A stretch of DNA of 24,916 nucleotides from Streptococcus panodentis (lineage in GTDB: Bacteria > Bacillota > Bacilli > Lactobacillales > Streptococcaceae). Under the pieces are notes generated by a model. That model was given only the letters and a program-made list of their open reading frames with translations, was not told the DNA's origin and searched no databases. The position numbers and the translations under genes were made by a program. Below are positions 15,422 to 22,631 of the stretch, piece after piece. The stretch's first letter is position 1, and the number at the start of each line of letters is the position of its first letter. The stretch spans positions 1 through 24,916 of the forward strand of contig NZ_QFAY01000035.1 in the NCBI RefSeq assembly GCF_017884005.1, read 5' to 3'.

Positions 15422-17221
15422 ATGCTTGAACAAAAGAAACGTTCAGAATTTCCGGAAAAAGAACTATGGGATTTGACCGCCCTCTATCAGGATCAGGAAG
15501 ATTTCCTGCGGGCTATTGACAAAGCCAAGGAAGACATCGCGCAATTCAGCCGCAACTACAAGGACCAGCTGACAGGCTTTGCTGATTTTGAGCGGGCCTT
15601 TGCCGAGTTAGAACAGATTTATATCCAGATCAGTCACATCGGCAACTACGGCTTTATGCCTCAGACCACTGATTTTGGCGACGAAAGCTTTGCCCAGATT
15701 GCCCAGGCAGCCATGGACTTTGAAACCGAAGCCAGTGTAGCTCTCAGCTTTTTTGACGATGCCTTGGTCAAGGCCGATGAGGAAGTGCTGGAAGCCCTTG
15801 GCAAACTGCCCCATCTGACCGCTGCCATCCGTCAGGCCAAGATCAAAAAAGCCCACTATCTGGGGCCAGAGGTCGAAAAAGCCCTGACCAACCTGTCCGA
15901 AGTCTTTTACAGCCCTCAGGATATTTACACCAAAATGCGGGCCGGCGATTTTGCCATGGCAGACTTTGAGGTCGATGGCAAAGTCTACAAAAACAGCTTT
16001 GTCACTTATGAAAACTTCTATCAGAATCATGAGAGTGCAGAAGTTCGGGAAAAAGCCTTCCGCTCTTTCTCAGCAGGGCTGCACAAGCACCAAAATACAG
16101 CAGCCGCAGCCTATCTGGCCCAGGTCAAGTCCGAAAAGCTGCTGGCGGACATGCGCGGCTATGACTCTGTCTTTGACTTCCTGCTGGCTGAGCAGGAAGT
16201 GGACCGGTCTATGTTTGACCGCCAAATCGACCTGATTATGAACGATTTTGCCCCAGTTGCCCAGAAATTCCTCAAACATGTTGCCAAAGTCAACGGCCTT
16301 GAAAAGATGACCTTTGCTGACTGGAAGCTGGACATTGACAGCGAGCTCAATCCCCAAGTCAGCATTGATGACGCTTATGACTTGGTCATGAAGTCTGTCG
16401 CTCCGCTGGGCCAAGAGTACAGTCAGGAAATCGCCCGCTACCAAAGTGAGCGCTGGGTGGACTTTGCGGCCAATGAAGGCAAAGACTCCGGCGGCTACGC
16501 GGCAGACCCTTATCGGGTCCATCCTTATGTCCTCATGAGCTGGACCGGCCGCATGAGTGATGTTTACACTCTCATTCATGAGATTGGCCATTCCGGTCAG
16601 TTTATCTTTTCCGACAATAGTCAGAGCTATTTCAATGCTCACATGTCCACCTACTATGTCGAAGCACCGTCTACCTTTAACGAGCTCCTGCTCAGTGATT
16701 ATCTGGAACACCAGTTTGATAATCCCCGCCAGAAACGCTTTGCTCTGGCCCACCGCCTGACCGATACCTACTTCCACAATTTCATCACCCACCTGCTGGA
16801 GGCAGCCTTCCAGCGCAAGGTCTATACTTTGATTGAAGAAGGCGGAACCTTTGGAGCCAGTAAGCTGAACAGCATCATGAAGGATGTTCTGACCGAGTTC
16901 TGGGGCGATGCCGTTGACATTGACGACAATGCAGCCCTGACCTGGATGCGGCAGAGCCATTACTATATGGGGCTTTACAGCTATACCTACTCAGCAGGGC
17001 TGGTCATCTCCACGGCCGGCTACCTGCATCTGAAAAACTCTGAGAACGGCGCCCGTGACTGGCTGGAACTCCTCAAATCCGGCGGCAGCAAGACCCCGCT
17101 CGAGTCTGCCCGCATCATCGGAGCTGACATTTCCACCGACAAGCCCCTCCGCGATACGATCCAGTTCCTCTCTGACACTGTCGAGCAGATTATTGCTTAC
17201 AGCAGGGAATTGGAGGAATAA
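15422..17221 (+). CDS. pepF: Oligoendopeptidase F (M3B zinc peptidase)
   Basis: A cytosolic zinc metallopeptidase that cuts short peptides, 599 aa as expected for the M3B family. The zinc site is H386-E-I-G-H390 with E414 (YVEAPSTFNE) as third ligand. SYTYSAGLVIST near residues 519-530 is the conserved substrate-binding segment. The N-terminal 180 residues are helical and acidic. ATG 15422 follows AAAGGAGACAAGC. It is a single-gene unit with its own extended -10 promoter and a strong terminator directly after it. It is divergent from the pcp operon, so two peptidase functions share one intergenic region. Confidence 0.95.
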   Translation: MLEQKKRSEFPEKELWDLTALYQDQEDFLRAIDKAKEDIAQFSRNYKDQLTGFADFERAFAELEQIYIQISHIGNYGFMPQTTDFGDESFAQIAQAAMDFETEASVALSFFDDALVKADEEVLEALGKLPHLTAAIRQAKIKKAHYLGPEVEKALTNLSEVFYSPQDIYTKMRAGDFAMADFEVDGKVYKNSFVTYENFYQNHESAEVREKAFRSFSAGLHKHQNTAAAAYLAQVKSEKLLADMRGYDSVFDFLLAEQEVDRSMFDRQIDLIMNDFAPVAQKFLKHVAKVNGLEKMTFADWKLDIDSELNPQVSIDDAYDLVMKSVAPLGQEYSQEIARYQSERWVDFAANEGKDSGGYAADPYRVHPYVLMSWTGRMSDVYTLIHEIGHSGQFIFSDNSQSYFNAHMSTYYVEAPSTFNELLLSDYLEHQFDNPRQKRFALAHRLTDTYFHNFITHLLEAAFQRKVYTLIEEGGTFGASKLNSIMKDVLTEFWGDAVDIDDNAALTWMRQSHYYMGLYSYTYSAGLVISTAGYLHLKNSENGARDWLELLKSGGSKTPLESARIIGADISTDKPLRDTIQFLSDTVEQIIAYSRELEE

Positions 17222-17230
17222 TGAAGAAAT

Positions 17231-17275
17231 AAAATCAGCTTGAACGGATTCAAGCTGATTTTCTCTTCTTTTTAT
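17231..17275. terminator. Bidirectional terminator between pepF and the next gene
   Basis: AAAATCAGCTTGAA (17231-17244) pairs perfectly with TTCAAGCTGATTTT (17249-17262) around a CGGA loop, with T-rich sequence after it on the plus strand and T-rich sequence on the minus strand too. It serves pepF and the convergent membrane-protein gene. Confidence 0.9.
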
Positions 17276-17281
17276 AAGGAA

Positions 17282-17704
17282 TTAAAAAAATCTGGATACT
17301 GACAGATAAAGCAGAATGTAGGTACTGAAACAAACACCAAATATCAGCCATCTGATTAAAATCTGTGACTTGCTATAATTTTTAGTCCGCAGCAGCCCTA
17401 GGAAAAACCAGATGAGGCTCCAAAAAACCAAGCCCAACAGCTGAGGAGCAAAATAGGAAATCAAAAGCAAGGCAACAATCAAAAACACCAAGACCGCAAT
17501 GATTCGTTCGGGCGTTATCTGTGACCGGGGAATCATCCAGCCCAAAAAGAAAGCAAAAACCGGCGGAGCGATGAAGGGGGTCAGCATCATAAAAACAAAG
17601 AAGAATTGATTTAAGATCTCAAGAATAGCCTGTACCTCGTTTCCACCACGTTTTATACTCAAATAAATAAAGGCTGGAAGCCAGAAGAAAATCAAAGATG
17701 GCAC
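17282..17704 (-). CDS. Hypothetical membrane protein
   Basis: A 140-aa hydrophobic protein with about four membrane helices: the N-terminal IFFWLPAFIYL, then residues 33-56, 67-87 and 89-103, and a last helix near the C-terminus before SVSRFF. No family recognised. The start is uncertain. The GTG at 17704 sits only a few bases from AGGAAG, and a TTG three codons later is better spaced. An in-frame TAG just upstream of the GTG is preceded by open sequence back to an ATG with a weak ribosome binding site. The gene may therefore have lost its true N-terminus to a nonsense change. The promoter is probably at 17848-17875. Confidence 0.6.
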   Translation of the reverse strand: MPSLIFFWLPAFIYLSIKRGGNEVQAILEILNQFFFVFMMLTPFIAPPVFAFFLGWMIPRSQITPERIIAVLVFLIVALLLISYFAPQLLGLVFWSLIWFFLGLLRTKNYSKSQILIRWLIFGVCFSTYILLYLSVSRFF

Positions 17705-17847
17705 TTCCTATCTGCGGCCTGTCATGTTCTGATTGCAAGATAATAGGCTGAAAGTTTCTCTGCTGTTCAATTTCTGGAAGAGCAAAAAAACCATATCCCT
17801 TGTCCGCTTTTGATTTTCATTGAGTATGAATCATTTTCTTTCTCCTT

Positions 17848-17875
17848 ATTATACCTTAAATATTGTATTTTCCAA
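17848..17875 (-). promoter_or_regulatory. Promoter toward the hypothetical membrane protein
   Basis: On the minus strand TTGGAA (17875-17870), a 16-nt spacer and TATAAT (17853-17848), followed at once by AAGGAG and a 5-codon ORF (MIHTQ). That mini-ORF overlaps an ATACTCAATGAAAATCA motif (17809-17825). Otherwise I see nothing in 17705-17990. Confidence 0.5.
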
Positions 17876-17994
17876 CAAAAAATTTAAATTAATTTATCCG
17901 CCCGGCTCATCCCAGCAGTATCAACGGGAATAGAGAGAACTGCAAAAACATCGGAGCGGATACTGGCAGAAAAATTTTTTAGTTGGAGCCTTTA

Positions 17995-18003
17995 TGGTAT
18001 AAT
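17995..18003 (+). promoter_or_regulatory. Extended -10 promoter of the HrtBA-like operon
   Basis: TGG-TATAAT forms a consensus extended -10. A T-rich -35 region lies 17 nt upstream. The transcript would start about 25 nt before the TTG start of the permease gene. Confidence 0.6.
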
Positions 18004-18032
18004 ATTCTATAATCTTTCAAGGGGGAACTGTC

Positions 18033-19094
18033 TTGTTTTTAGCTTTTAAGGAAATCGTCTACAGCCGCGGACGCTATCGTCTGGTCGTAGCGGTCGTCTT
18101 TCTCATCACTTATATGGTCTTCTTTTTATCCAGTCTTTCCGCCGGCCTGGTTCGGCTCAACCGGCTGGCTCTGGACCAATGGCAGGCGGAGTCAGTGATT
18201 CTGTCAGAGTATGCCAATCACAATCTGGCTGCTTCAACGATCAAGGAAGAAGAGTACAGCCGGCTAGCTCAAGGGGATGCTGTAGCTGCTTTGGGACAAA
18301 TGCCTGCCGTAGCCAATTACGAAGACGGGACCGAAAAAATCAATGTTCAGGTCTTTGGACTGGACTGGGACAGTTTTCTGGCACCGAATTTAGTCGAGGG
18401 ACGGACCGTCCAGACTGCGCATGAAGCCGTTGCAGATAAGCGTCTTCAGCAAAAAGGGGTCAAGCTGGGCGACTACCTCCAGCTCAATGGCAGTGAACAG
18501 CTCTATCAGATTGTCGGTTTTACAGAGGACAACAGCTATTTCACTCAGCCAGTGCTTTTTATGACACTGGAAGATTTCAGGGAACTGAAATACGGTTCTA
18601 GTCTGGTCAAAAGTATCAGCGCGCTGGTGGTCAAGGACCATCAGAAGATTGAGGAAGCCGGCCTCAGTCAGATTTCTATGAGCGATTTGGTCAACAATAT
18701 CCCCGGCTATCAGGCTCAGGTGCTGACATTCAACTTTATGATTGGAGCCATGATTCTGATTACCTTTTTAGTATTGGGGATTTTCACCTATATCATTACG
18801 ATTCAAAAGACACATCTCTATGGTATCATGCGCGCTCAGGGCATTGCCAGCGGGCAGATCATTGCTTCTATCTTCTGGCAGATTTTCATCCTGTCTGCTC
18901 TGGGGATTAGCCTGGCCGTTTTGGCACTGTTGGGAACCCAGCTGATTTTGCCGGCTTCCATGCCTTTTTACAGCGATTGGTCATCCTATGCAGGACTGAC
19001 CGTTCTGATCATTCTCATGTCTCTGGCCGGCGGTCTCCTGTCCATTCATCGGGTGTTGAAAATTGACCCCATTACAGCAATCGGAGGTGAATAA
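18033..19094 (+). CDS. FtsX-type ABC transporter permease, HrtB-like
   Basis: A 353-aa permease of the MacB/FtsX type. There is one N-terminal helix (about 17-39), a large extracellular domain (about 40-230) and three C-terminal helices (about 232-254, 278-302, 318-340). The opening MFLAFKEIVYSRGRYRLVVA and the ALDQWQAESVIL segment after the first helix resemble HrtB, the heme-exporter permease of lactococci, enterococci and staphylococci. Its length also fits. The start is TTG 18033, with AAGGGGGA 6-8 nt upstream, and gives the family N-terminus. Its stop abuts the ATPase start with no gap. Substrate heme is inferred; neither an HssRS pair nor an HrtR gene lies beside it. Confidence 0.8.
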   Translation: MFLAFKEIVYSRGRYRLVVAVVFLITYMVFFLSSLSAGLVRLNRLALDQWQAESVILSEYANHNLAASTIKEEEYSRLAQGDAVAALGQMPAVANYEDGTEKINVQVFGLDWDSFLAPNLVEGRTVQTAHEAVADKRLQQKGVKLGDYLQLNGSEQLYQIVGFTEDNSYFTQPVLFMTLEDFRELKYGSSLVKSISALVVKDHQKIEEAGLSQISMSDLVNNIPGYQAQVLTFNFMIGAMILITFLVLGIFTYIITIQKTHLYGIMRAQGIASGQIIASIFWQIFILSALGISLAVLALLGTQLILPASMPFYSDWSSYAGLTVLIILMSLAGGLLSIHRVLKIDPITAIGGE

Positions 19095-19760
19095 ATGCCA
19101 ATCTTAGAATTAAAAGGCGTCACAAAAGAATATGGCCAGGGACATACACTGGTTCAGGCCCTGAAACCTACGGATTTTCAATTAGAAGCAGGACAGTTTG
19201 CAGCCGTTATCGGACCGTCAGGATCAGGCAAAACAACCTTTCTGACTCTGCTGGGGCAGCTGCAGACTCCTTCAGAAGGACAGATTCTCCTGCATGGCAA
19301 AGACACTTCCTTGCTCAAGGAAAAACAGCGGGCTGATCTGCGTTTCAATCATTTTGGCTTTATTCTGCAGACCTCCAACCTGATTCCTTTCCTGAAAATC
19401 GAAGACCAGTTCCGGCTGATTGACCGCTTATCTAAAAAAGACAGACTGGATCTGGATAGCCTGATTGAGCTGCTGGACCTGAAAGGCACACTCCGGCAGT
19501 ATCCCAAGGAATTGTCCGGCGGGGAGCGTCAGCGGGCTGCCATCGCCAGAGCTCTTTACAACAGTCCAGACATTATCTTAGCCGATGAGCCGACGGCCAG
19601 TCTGGATACAGAGCGGGCCAAGCGCGTGGTGCACCTGCTCAAAGAGGTGACCCAGCAATACCATAAGAGCGTTGTCATGATTACCCATGATACCCGCCTG
19701 CTGAACGAGGTCGATAAGGTCTACGAGATGCAGGACGGTGTGCTGACTGAGATCCGATAA
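19095..19760 (+). CDS. ABC transporter ATPase, HrtA/LolD-type
   Basis: A 221-aa nucleotide-binding subunit that powers the preceding permease. It shows Walker A GPSGSGKTTF (about 41-50), Q-loop FILQTSN, ABC signature LSGGERQRAAIARAL (about 139-153), Walker B IILADEPTASLD (about 158-169) and switch MITHDTRL. The MacB/LolD/HrtA-type length and sequence agree with an FtsX-class partner. ATG 19095 directly follows the permease stop, and its ribosome binding site (GGAGGTGA) lies inside the end of that gene. Confidence 0.9.
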   Translation: MPILELKGVTKEYGQGHTLVQALKPTDFQLEAGQFAAVIGPSGSGKTTFLTLLGQLQTPSEGQILLHGKDTSLLKEKQRADLRFNHFGFILQTSNLIPFLKIEDQFRLIDRLSKKDRLDLDSLIELLDLKGTLRQYPKELSGGERQRAAIARALYNSPDIILADEPTASLDTERAKRVVHLLKEVTQQYHKSVVMITHDTRLLNEVDKVYEMQDGVLTEIR

Positions 19761-20092
19761 CGAGCCAGCCTCCCAAAGTAATAAAGAGAAGAGCTAACAG
19801 AGAAGAAGGCCGAAGAGCTCAGGAAGCACAGGCAGCCACACAAGAAGAAAGAACGGTTTCTGCTGCCCATAATGGGACAGCAGATGTTTACCGCTATAGT
19901 CTGGACAGCCGGCCATCTATAGTTTGCTTTTAGTACTAGGCAACGAGTCGCAGGCTGTACTGGAGTACGGCAAGGCGAGTTAACGACGTAATAAAAGATA
20001 AACTAAATGACGATACACGATTTGACCGAGCTGCCACTATGACTGAGGAAGAGGCAGCTGCTGCCGGAAAACAGCACACAGCAAATGAATAA
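19757..20092 (+). pseudogene. Gene remnant split by a MITE-like repeat
   Basis: After the ATPase, one frame stays open from 19757 and reads like protein: KRRANREEGRRAQEAQAATQ, then EERTVSAAHNGTADVYRYSL and DSRPS. It then enters the repeat at 19920 and stops. Beyond the repeat, a frame ending at 20092 reads DTRFDRAATMTEEEAAAAGK and QHTANE before a TAA. The two pieces have a similar Ala/Glu/Arg-rich composition, unlike the repeat between them. This suggests one small gene cut by insertion of the 86-bp element. No start codon is visible at the left end, so its 5' part may also be gone. The family is not recognised, and chance open frames are possible. Confidence 0.4.
19920..20005. mobile_element. 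MITE-like 86-bp element
   Basis: The ends are imperfect inverted repeats: TAGTTT-G-CTTTTAGTAC on the left and, reversed, TAGTTTATCTTTTATTAC on the right. The middle has GTACT-GG-AGTAC (19957-19968) and two similar segments starting GGCAACGAG and GGCAAGGCGAG. It has no coding capacity. From memory, sequences like this recur between genes in several streptococci. Clear target-site duplications are not seen. Confidence 0.5.
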
Positions 20093-20093
20093 G

Positions 20094-20130
20094 AAAAAAA
20101 CGATTGGAACTCCGATTTCCAATCGTTTCT
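20094..20130 (-). terminator. Terminator of DUF4649-trxA
   Basis: AAACGATTGGAA pairs with TTCCAATCGTTT around a short loop (stem arms near 20098-20109 and 20117-20128). On the minus strand it is followed by a long T run (20099-20094). It begins a few bases after the trxA stop. Confidence 0.9.
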
Positions 20131-20133
20131 TTC

Positions 20134-20448
20134 TCATCCCAGCTCTGCCGCAATGGCTTTGATCTGCTGGGCTGTGTGAACGCCGGCCACCTGCTTGACG
20201 ACCTGACCGTCCTTTTTGAAGAGCAGAGTCGGGATGGACATAATCCCAAAAGCACGCGCTGTCTCTGGATTTTCGTCCACATCCATTTTCAGGATTTTCA
20301 GCTCGTCTTCTGACAGTTCTTCAGACAGTTTGTCCAAGATTGGTCCCTGCATGCGGCAAGGTCCGCACCAAGCCGCCCAAAAGTCCACCAAGACCAAACC
20401 GTCTTTTGTTTCCTGCTCAAATGTCGCATCTGTAATTGCTTTTACCAT
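20134..20448 (-). CDS. trxA: Thioredoxin
   Basis: A small cytosolic disulfide reductase that keeps protein thiols reduced and is recharged by thioredoxin reductase. The product is 104 aa. The active-site WCGPC holds C28 and C31, the cis-proline loop is MSIPTLLFKKDG, and DFWAAWCGPC is unchanged from the family pattern. ATG 20448 is chosen because GGAG lies 6-7 nt upstream and the N-terminus MVKAITDATF is typical; an in-frame start at 20475 would run into the upstream gene. It lies 19 nt after the DUF4649 gene and shares its promoter and terminator. Confidence 0.97.
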   Translation of the reverse strand: MVKAITDATFEQETKDGLVLVDFWAAWCGPCRMQGPILDKLSEELSEDELKILKMDVDENPETARAFGIMSIPTLLFKKDGQVVKQVAGVHTAQQIKAIAAELG

Positions 20449-20467
20449 TCTTTTTTCTCCTTTATTT

Positions 20468-20689
20468 TTAGTCAAACTGGCTCAAATCCTGCTTCATCAG
20501 GAAAAAGAACACATTGCCGTAAGTGCCCTGATAGTTCAAATCATGGCCCTTGTAGGTCAGCTTTTGAACGGGATAATAATCCGCCACCCCAATCAGACAG
20601 GCTTGCTGGGACTGCTCAAAATCTTGATAAGACTCAAACCGCATCACCCGCTCCTGCTTGACAGCGTCTAAATAGGTTATTTCAATCAT
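20468..20689 (-). CDS. DUF4649 family small protein
   Basis: A 73-aa soluble protein, MIEITYLDAVKQERVMRFES onward, with alternating strands and one helix (YQDFEQSQQACLIGV). It matches the streptococcal DUF4649 family, often found beside trxA, and has no known function. ATG 20689 follows AAGGAGATCC. Its promoter (21003-21031) lies about 310 bp upstream, and the intervening leader is almost entirely one copy of the composite hairpin repeat. It is co-transcribed with trxA. Confidence 0.8.
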   Translation of the reverse strand: MIEITYLDAVKQERVMRFESYQDFEQSQQACLIGVADYYPVQKLTYKGHDLNYQGTYGNVFFFLMKQDLSQFD

Positions 20690-20708
20690 ATGGATCTCCT
20701 TTTTTTGC

Positions 20709-20985
20709 GAGGCTGAGACAAAAGTCTTTCAGTCTCGCTTTGTTTTGGTAAAAAACTTTTGGCGCGGTAGCTGATTGGACTTTTTGTTCGTCTTTTAGAC
20801 TCCAAAAAGCTCCTGCATCGAGGAAAACTCTGTTTTCCTTATCCCCAACCTCTCACAGTCCCCCGGACTGTGAGAGCCTTGCGGGCTGGGAGTGAAAAGG
20901 TCTGGGAGACCTTTTCAGCCTGAGCTTAGAAACAAGAGAGTGAAGGGAACTAAATTTTTAAAAATTTAGTTCTGTCCCACCGCCT
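20709..20985. repeat. Composite hairpin repeat, copy A (277 bp)
   Basis: Begins GAGGCTGAGACA and ends TGTCCCACCGCCT, imperfect inverted termini. Inside, in order: a 7-bp hairpin AGGAAAA around CTCTG (20821-20839); a 12-bp perfect stem CTCTCACAGTCC around CCC (20850-20876); an 11-bp perfect stem TGAAAAGGTCT around GGG (20893-20917); and a 26-bp perfect palindrome with arms GAACTAAATTTTT (20947-20972). The block lies within the leader of DUF4649-trxA. It has no coding capacity. Confidence 0.85.
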
Positions 20986-21002
20986 TTCTTTTTTATATTT
21001 AG

Positions 21003-21031
21003 ATTGTAACCAAAATCATTACATCTGTCAA
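21003..21031 (-). promoter_or_regulatory. Promoter of DUF4649-trxA
   Basis: On the minus strand a perfect TTGACA (21031-21026), a 17-nt spacer and TACAAT (21008-21003). The start would be near 20996, so repeat copy A is transcribed in the leader. From 21032 to 21123 I see nothing else. Confidence 0.75.
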
Positions 21032-21123
21032 ATAAAATGCCTTGCAGAAGAACATCTCAATCCTCCAACCGGAGAATCCACGCTAACCAGAAGCCAACAA
21101 GACGGCAGGAGCTGCCTGTATAG

Positions 21124-21183
21124 AGGATGGGACAGACTCCCATGACGGCTGCGCCCTCACTCACATTGGAACATACCGTATAA
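21124..21183. repeat. Short repeat module P, shortened copy
   Basis: AGGATGGGACAGACTCCCATG, then GGCTGCGCCCTCAC and ACATACCGTATAAG, match the modules at 21962-22036 and 24641-24714. This copy lacks the ATCTT-TTGG-AAGAT hairpin and the GAGGG arm. It lies just downstream of the TetR gene. Confidence 0.75.
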
Positions 21184-21201
21184 GGCTCCTTACAAGCAAT
21201 T

Positions 21202-21825
21202 CTATTTCCAAAGACCCGCTAAAATCTGCTTTTCTAAAATGATGAACTCTTCCTCTCTTATTCCGTCATTCTTTCCCACGACACAAAGTTGGCCAAAATA
21301 AGCAATGAGGGGACCGGCCGAAATGCGAATAAGCTGAAAAGGGGTCAGGTCCGGATTCACTCTTGGATCCTCCAGGAGCCGATTGTGGACAGCTGCTAGT
21401 TTGGACTGCATCATTTCCCAGATAAATTGCTCCTCCTCTTTTATTTTTTGGCCTGACAGCAGTTCCTGCAGAATAATCTTAAACAGCGCTTGATTTTTTT
21501 CAAGAAAGGCCATCCGATCACGAACCAAAAAGTGTATCATTTCCTCCGTCTTGTGATAAGTCAGCAAATCATCAAAGAAATTGACAAAAAGGCCCGGCAC
21601 CACAGGATGCAGAATGGCGACTAGAAGTTCTTCCTTGGTTTTAAAATACTTAAATAAAGTCGCCTGACTGAGCCCCGCATTTTTGGCAATCTGGAGAGTT
21701 GAAATCCCATTGTAGCCATTGCTGGCAAAGAGCTCAACTGCTGACTCCATTATTTTCTTTTTTCCTTTGGGATAGTCTGACTGCTCTAAGTAGTCCGCAA
21801 ATGTTTCAAAAATACTGTCTGTCAT
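21202..21825 (-). CDS. TetR family transcriptional regulator
   Basis: A 207-aa repressor-type regulator. The N-terminal helix-turn-helix domain (about 22-65) contains IMESAVELFASNGYNGISTL and QIAKNAGLSQATLFKYFKTK, close to the TetR consensus. The C-terminal 135 residues are the variable ligand-binding domain. It is in the same orientation as the ABC exporter genes and about 800 bp after them, with a repeat block between. The exporter promoter has TetR-type palindromes, so local control is likely (inference). Its own promoter is weak (TTGCAG, 17 nt, CATAAA upstream) and carries no such palindrome. Read-through from the ABC operon is possible. Confidence 0.92.
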   Translation of the reverse strand: MTDSIFETFADYLEQSDYPKGKKKIMESAVELFASNGYNGISTLQIAKNAGLSQATLFKYFKTKEELLVAILHPVVPGLFVNFFDDLLTYHKTEEMIHFLVRDRMAFLEKNQALFKIILQELLSGQKIKEEEQFIWEMMQSKLAAVHNRLLEDPRVNPDLTPFQLIRISAGPLIAYFGQLCVVGKNDGIREEEFIILEKQILAGLWK

Positions 21826-21961
21826 TCTTTCACCTTTCAGAATGGTTTCCTATTTCTTTCTATTTTTTATGTCAGGCAAGAGCAAAATCTGCAAGACCAA
21901 GTCTTCGATTTTGTTGTCCCGCCTCTGCCTAGCTCTGACAAACAGGGAATGGTGGTTTGAA

Positions 21962-22459
21962 GAGGCTGAGACAGACTCCCATGATGGCTGCGCCCTCACC
22001 CACAGAGGGATGGATCTTTTGGAAGATACCGTATAAAAAGTCCTTCAGTCTCGCTTTGTTTTGGCAAAAAACTCTTGACGCGGTAGCTGATTGCTCAAAG
22101 CACTGCTTTGAGGTTGCGGATAGGACTTGCAAAGCAAGTCTCAACTTTGTTCGTCTTTTAGACTCCAAAAAGTTCCTACATTGAGGAAAACTCTGTTTTC
22201 CTCATCCCCAACCTCTCACAGTCCCCCGGACTGTTTTGACACAAACTGCGTTTGTTTTATCTCCAACCTCTCCCAGTCCCCCGGACTGTTTTGACACAAA
22301 CTGCGTTTGTTTTATCTCCAACCTCTCCCAGTCCCCCGGACTGTGAGAGCCTCGCGGGCTGGGAGTGAAAAGGTCTGGGAGACCTTTTCAGCCTGAGCTT
22401 AGAAACAAGAGAGTGAAGGGAACTAAATTTTTAAAAATTTAGTTCTGTCCCACCGCCTC
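21962..22459. repeat. Composite hairpin repeat, copy B (498 bp)
   Basis: Starts GAGGCTGAGACA and ends GTCCCACCGCCTC. It contains module P (21970-22036, with CCCTC/GAGGG and ATCTT-TTGG-AAGAT hairpins), then the body of copy A with additions. CTCAAAGC-ACT-GCTTTGAG (22094-22112) and GACTTGC-AAA-GCAAGTC (22134-22150) are absent from copy A, and 55-bp units are inserted at 22220-22346. The TGAAAAGGTCT stem and the TAAATTTTT palindrome close the block. From 22460 to 22631 there are only a GGGCTC/GAGCCC stem, another GTCCCACCGCCT end (about 22530-22542) and a GAAACT/AGTTTC stem near the exporter stop; no gene is seen. Confidence 0.85.
22220..22346. repeat. 55-bp tandem units inside copy B
   Basis: AGTCCCCCGGACTGT starts at 22220, 22275 and 22330, a 55-bp period. 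Each unit carries this hairpin plus ACAAA-CTGCG-TTTGT. Copy A has a single hairpin at this place. Confidence 0.9.
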
Positions 22460-22631
22460 AAACTTTCCCAAATCTGCCCTGCTCTCTCGTTTCTGGGCTC
22501 GGACTTGATGCTTGATTAATGCTTGATGAGCCCGTCCCACCGCCTTTGAGCAGCTCACTGCCCTATCGTCCTGTATGTTAAGCGATTGGCTGAAACTATC
22601 CCCGAACAGTTTCACTACTAAAAGGAAAAGA

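Noticed and set aside
16070..16960. 296-codon minus-strand ORF antisense to pepF
   Set aside because: It is a shadow of pepF, covering the zinc-site region in reverse; no start signal and no recognisable domain.
21842..22184. Plus- and minus-strand ORFs of 64-79 codons across repeat copy B
   Set aside because: They are formed by repeat sequence, have no RBS and no family resemblance, and the same frames break in copies A and C.
22220..22346. Possible CRISPR-like array with 55-bp period
   Set aside because: The sequence between the hairpins is identical from unit to unit, so these are plain tandem units, not repeats with spacers.
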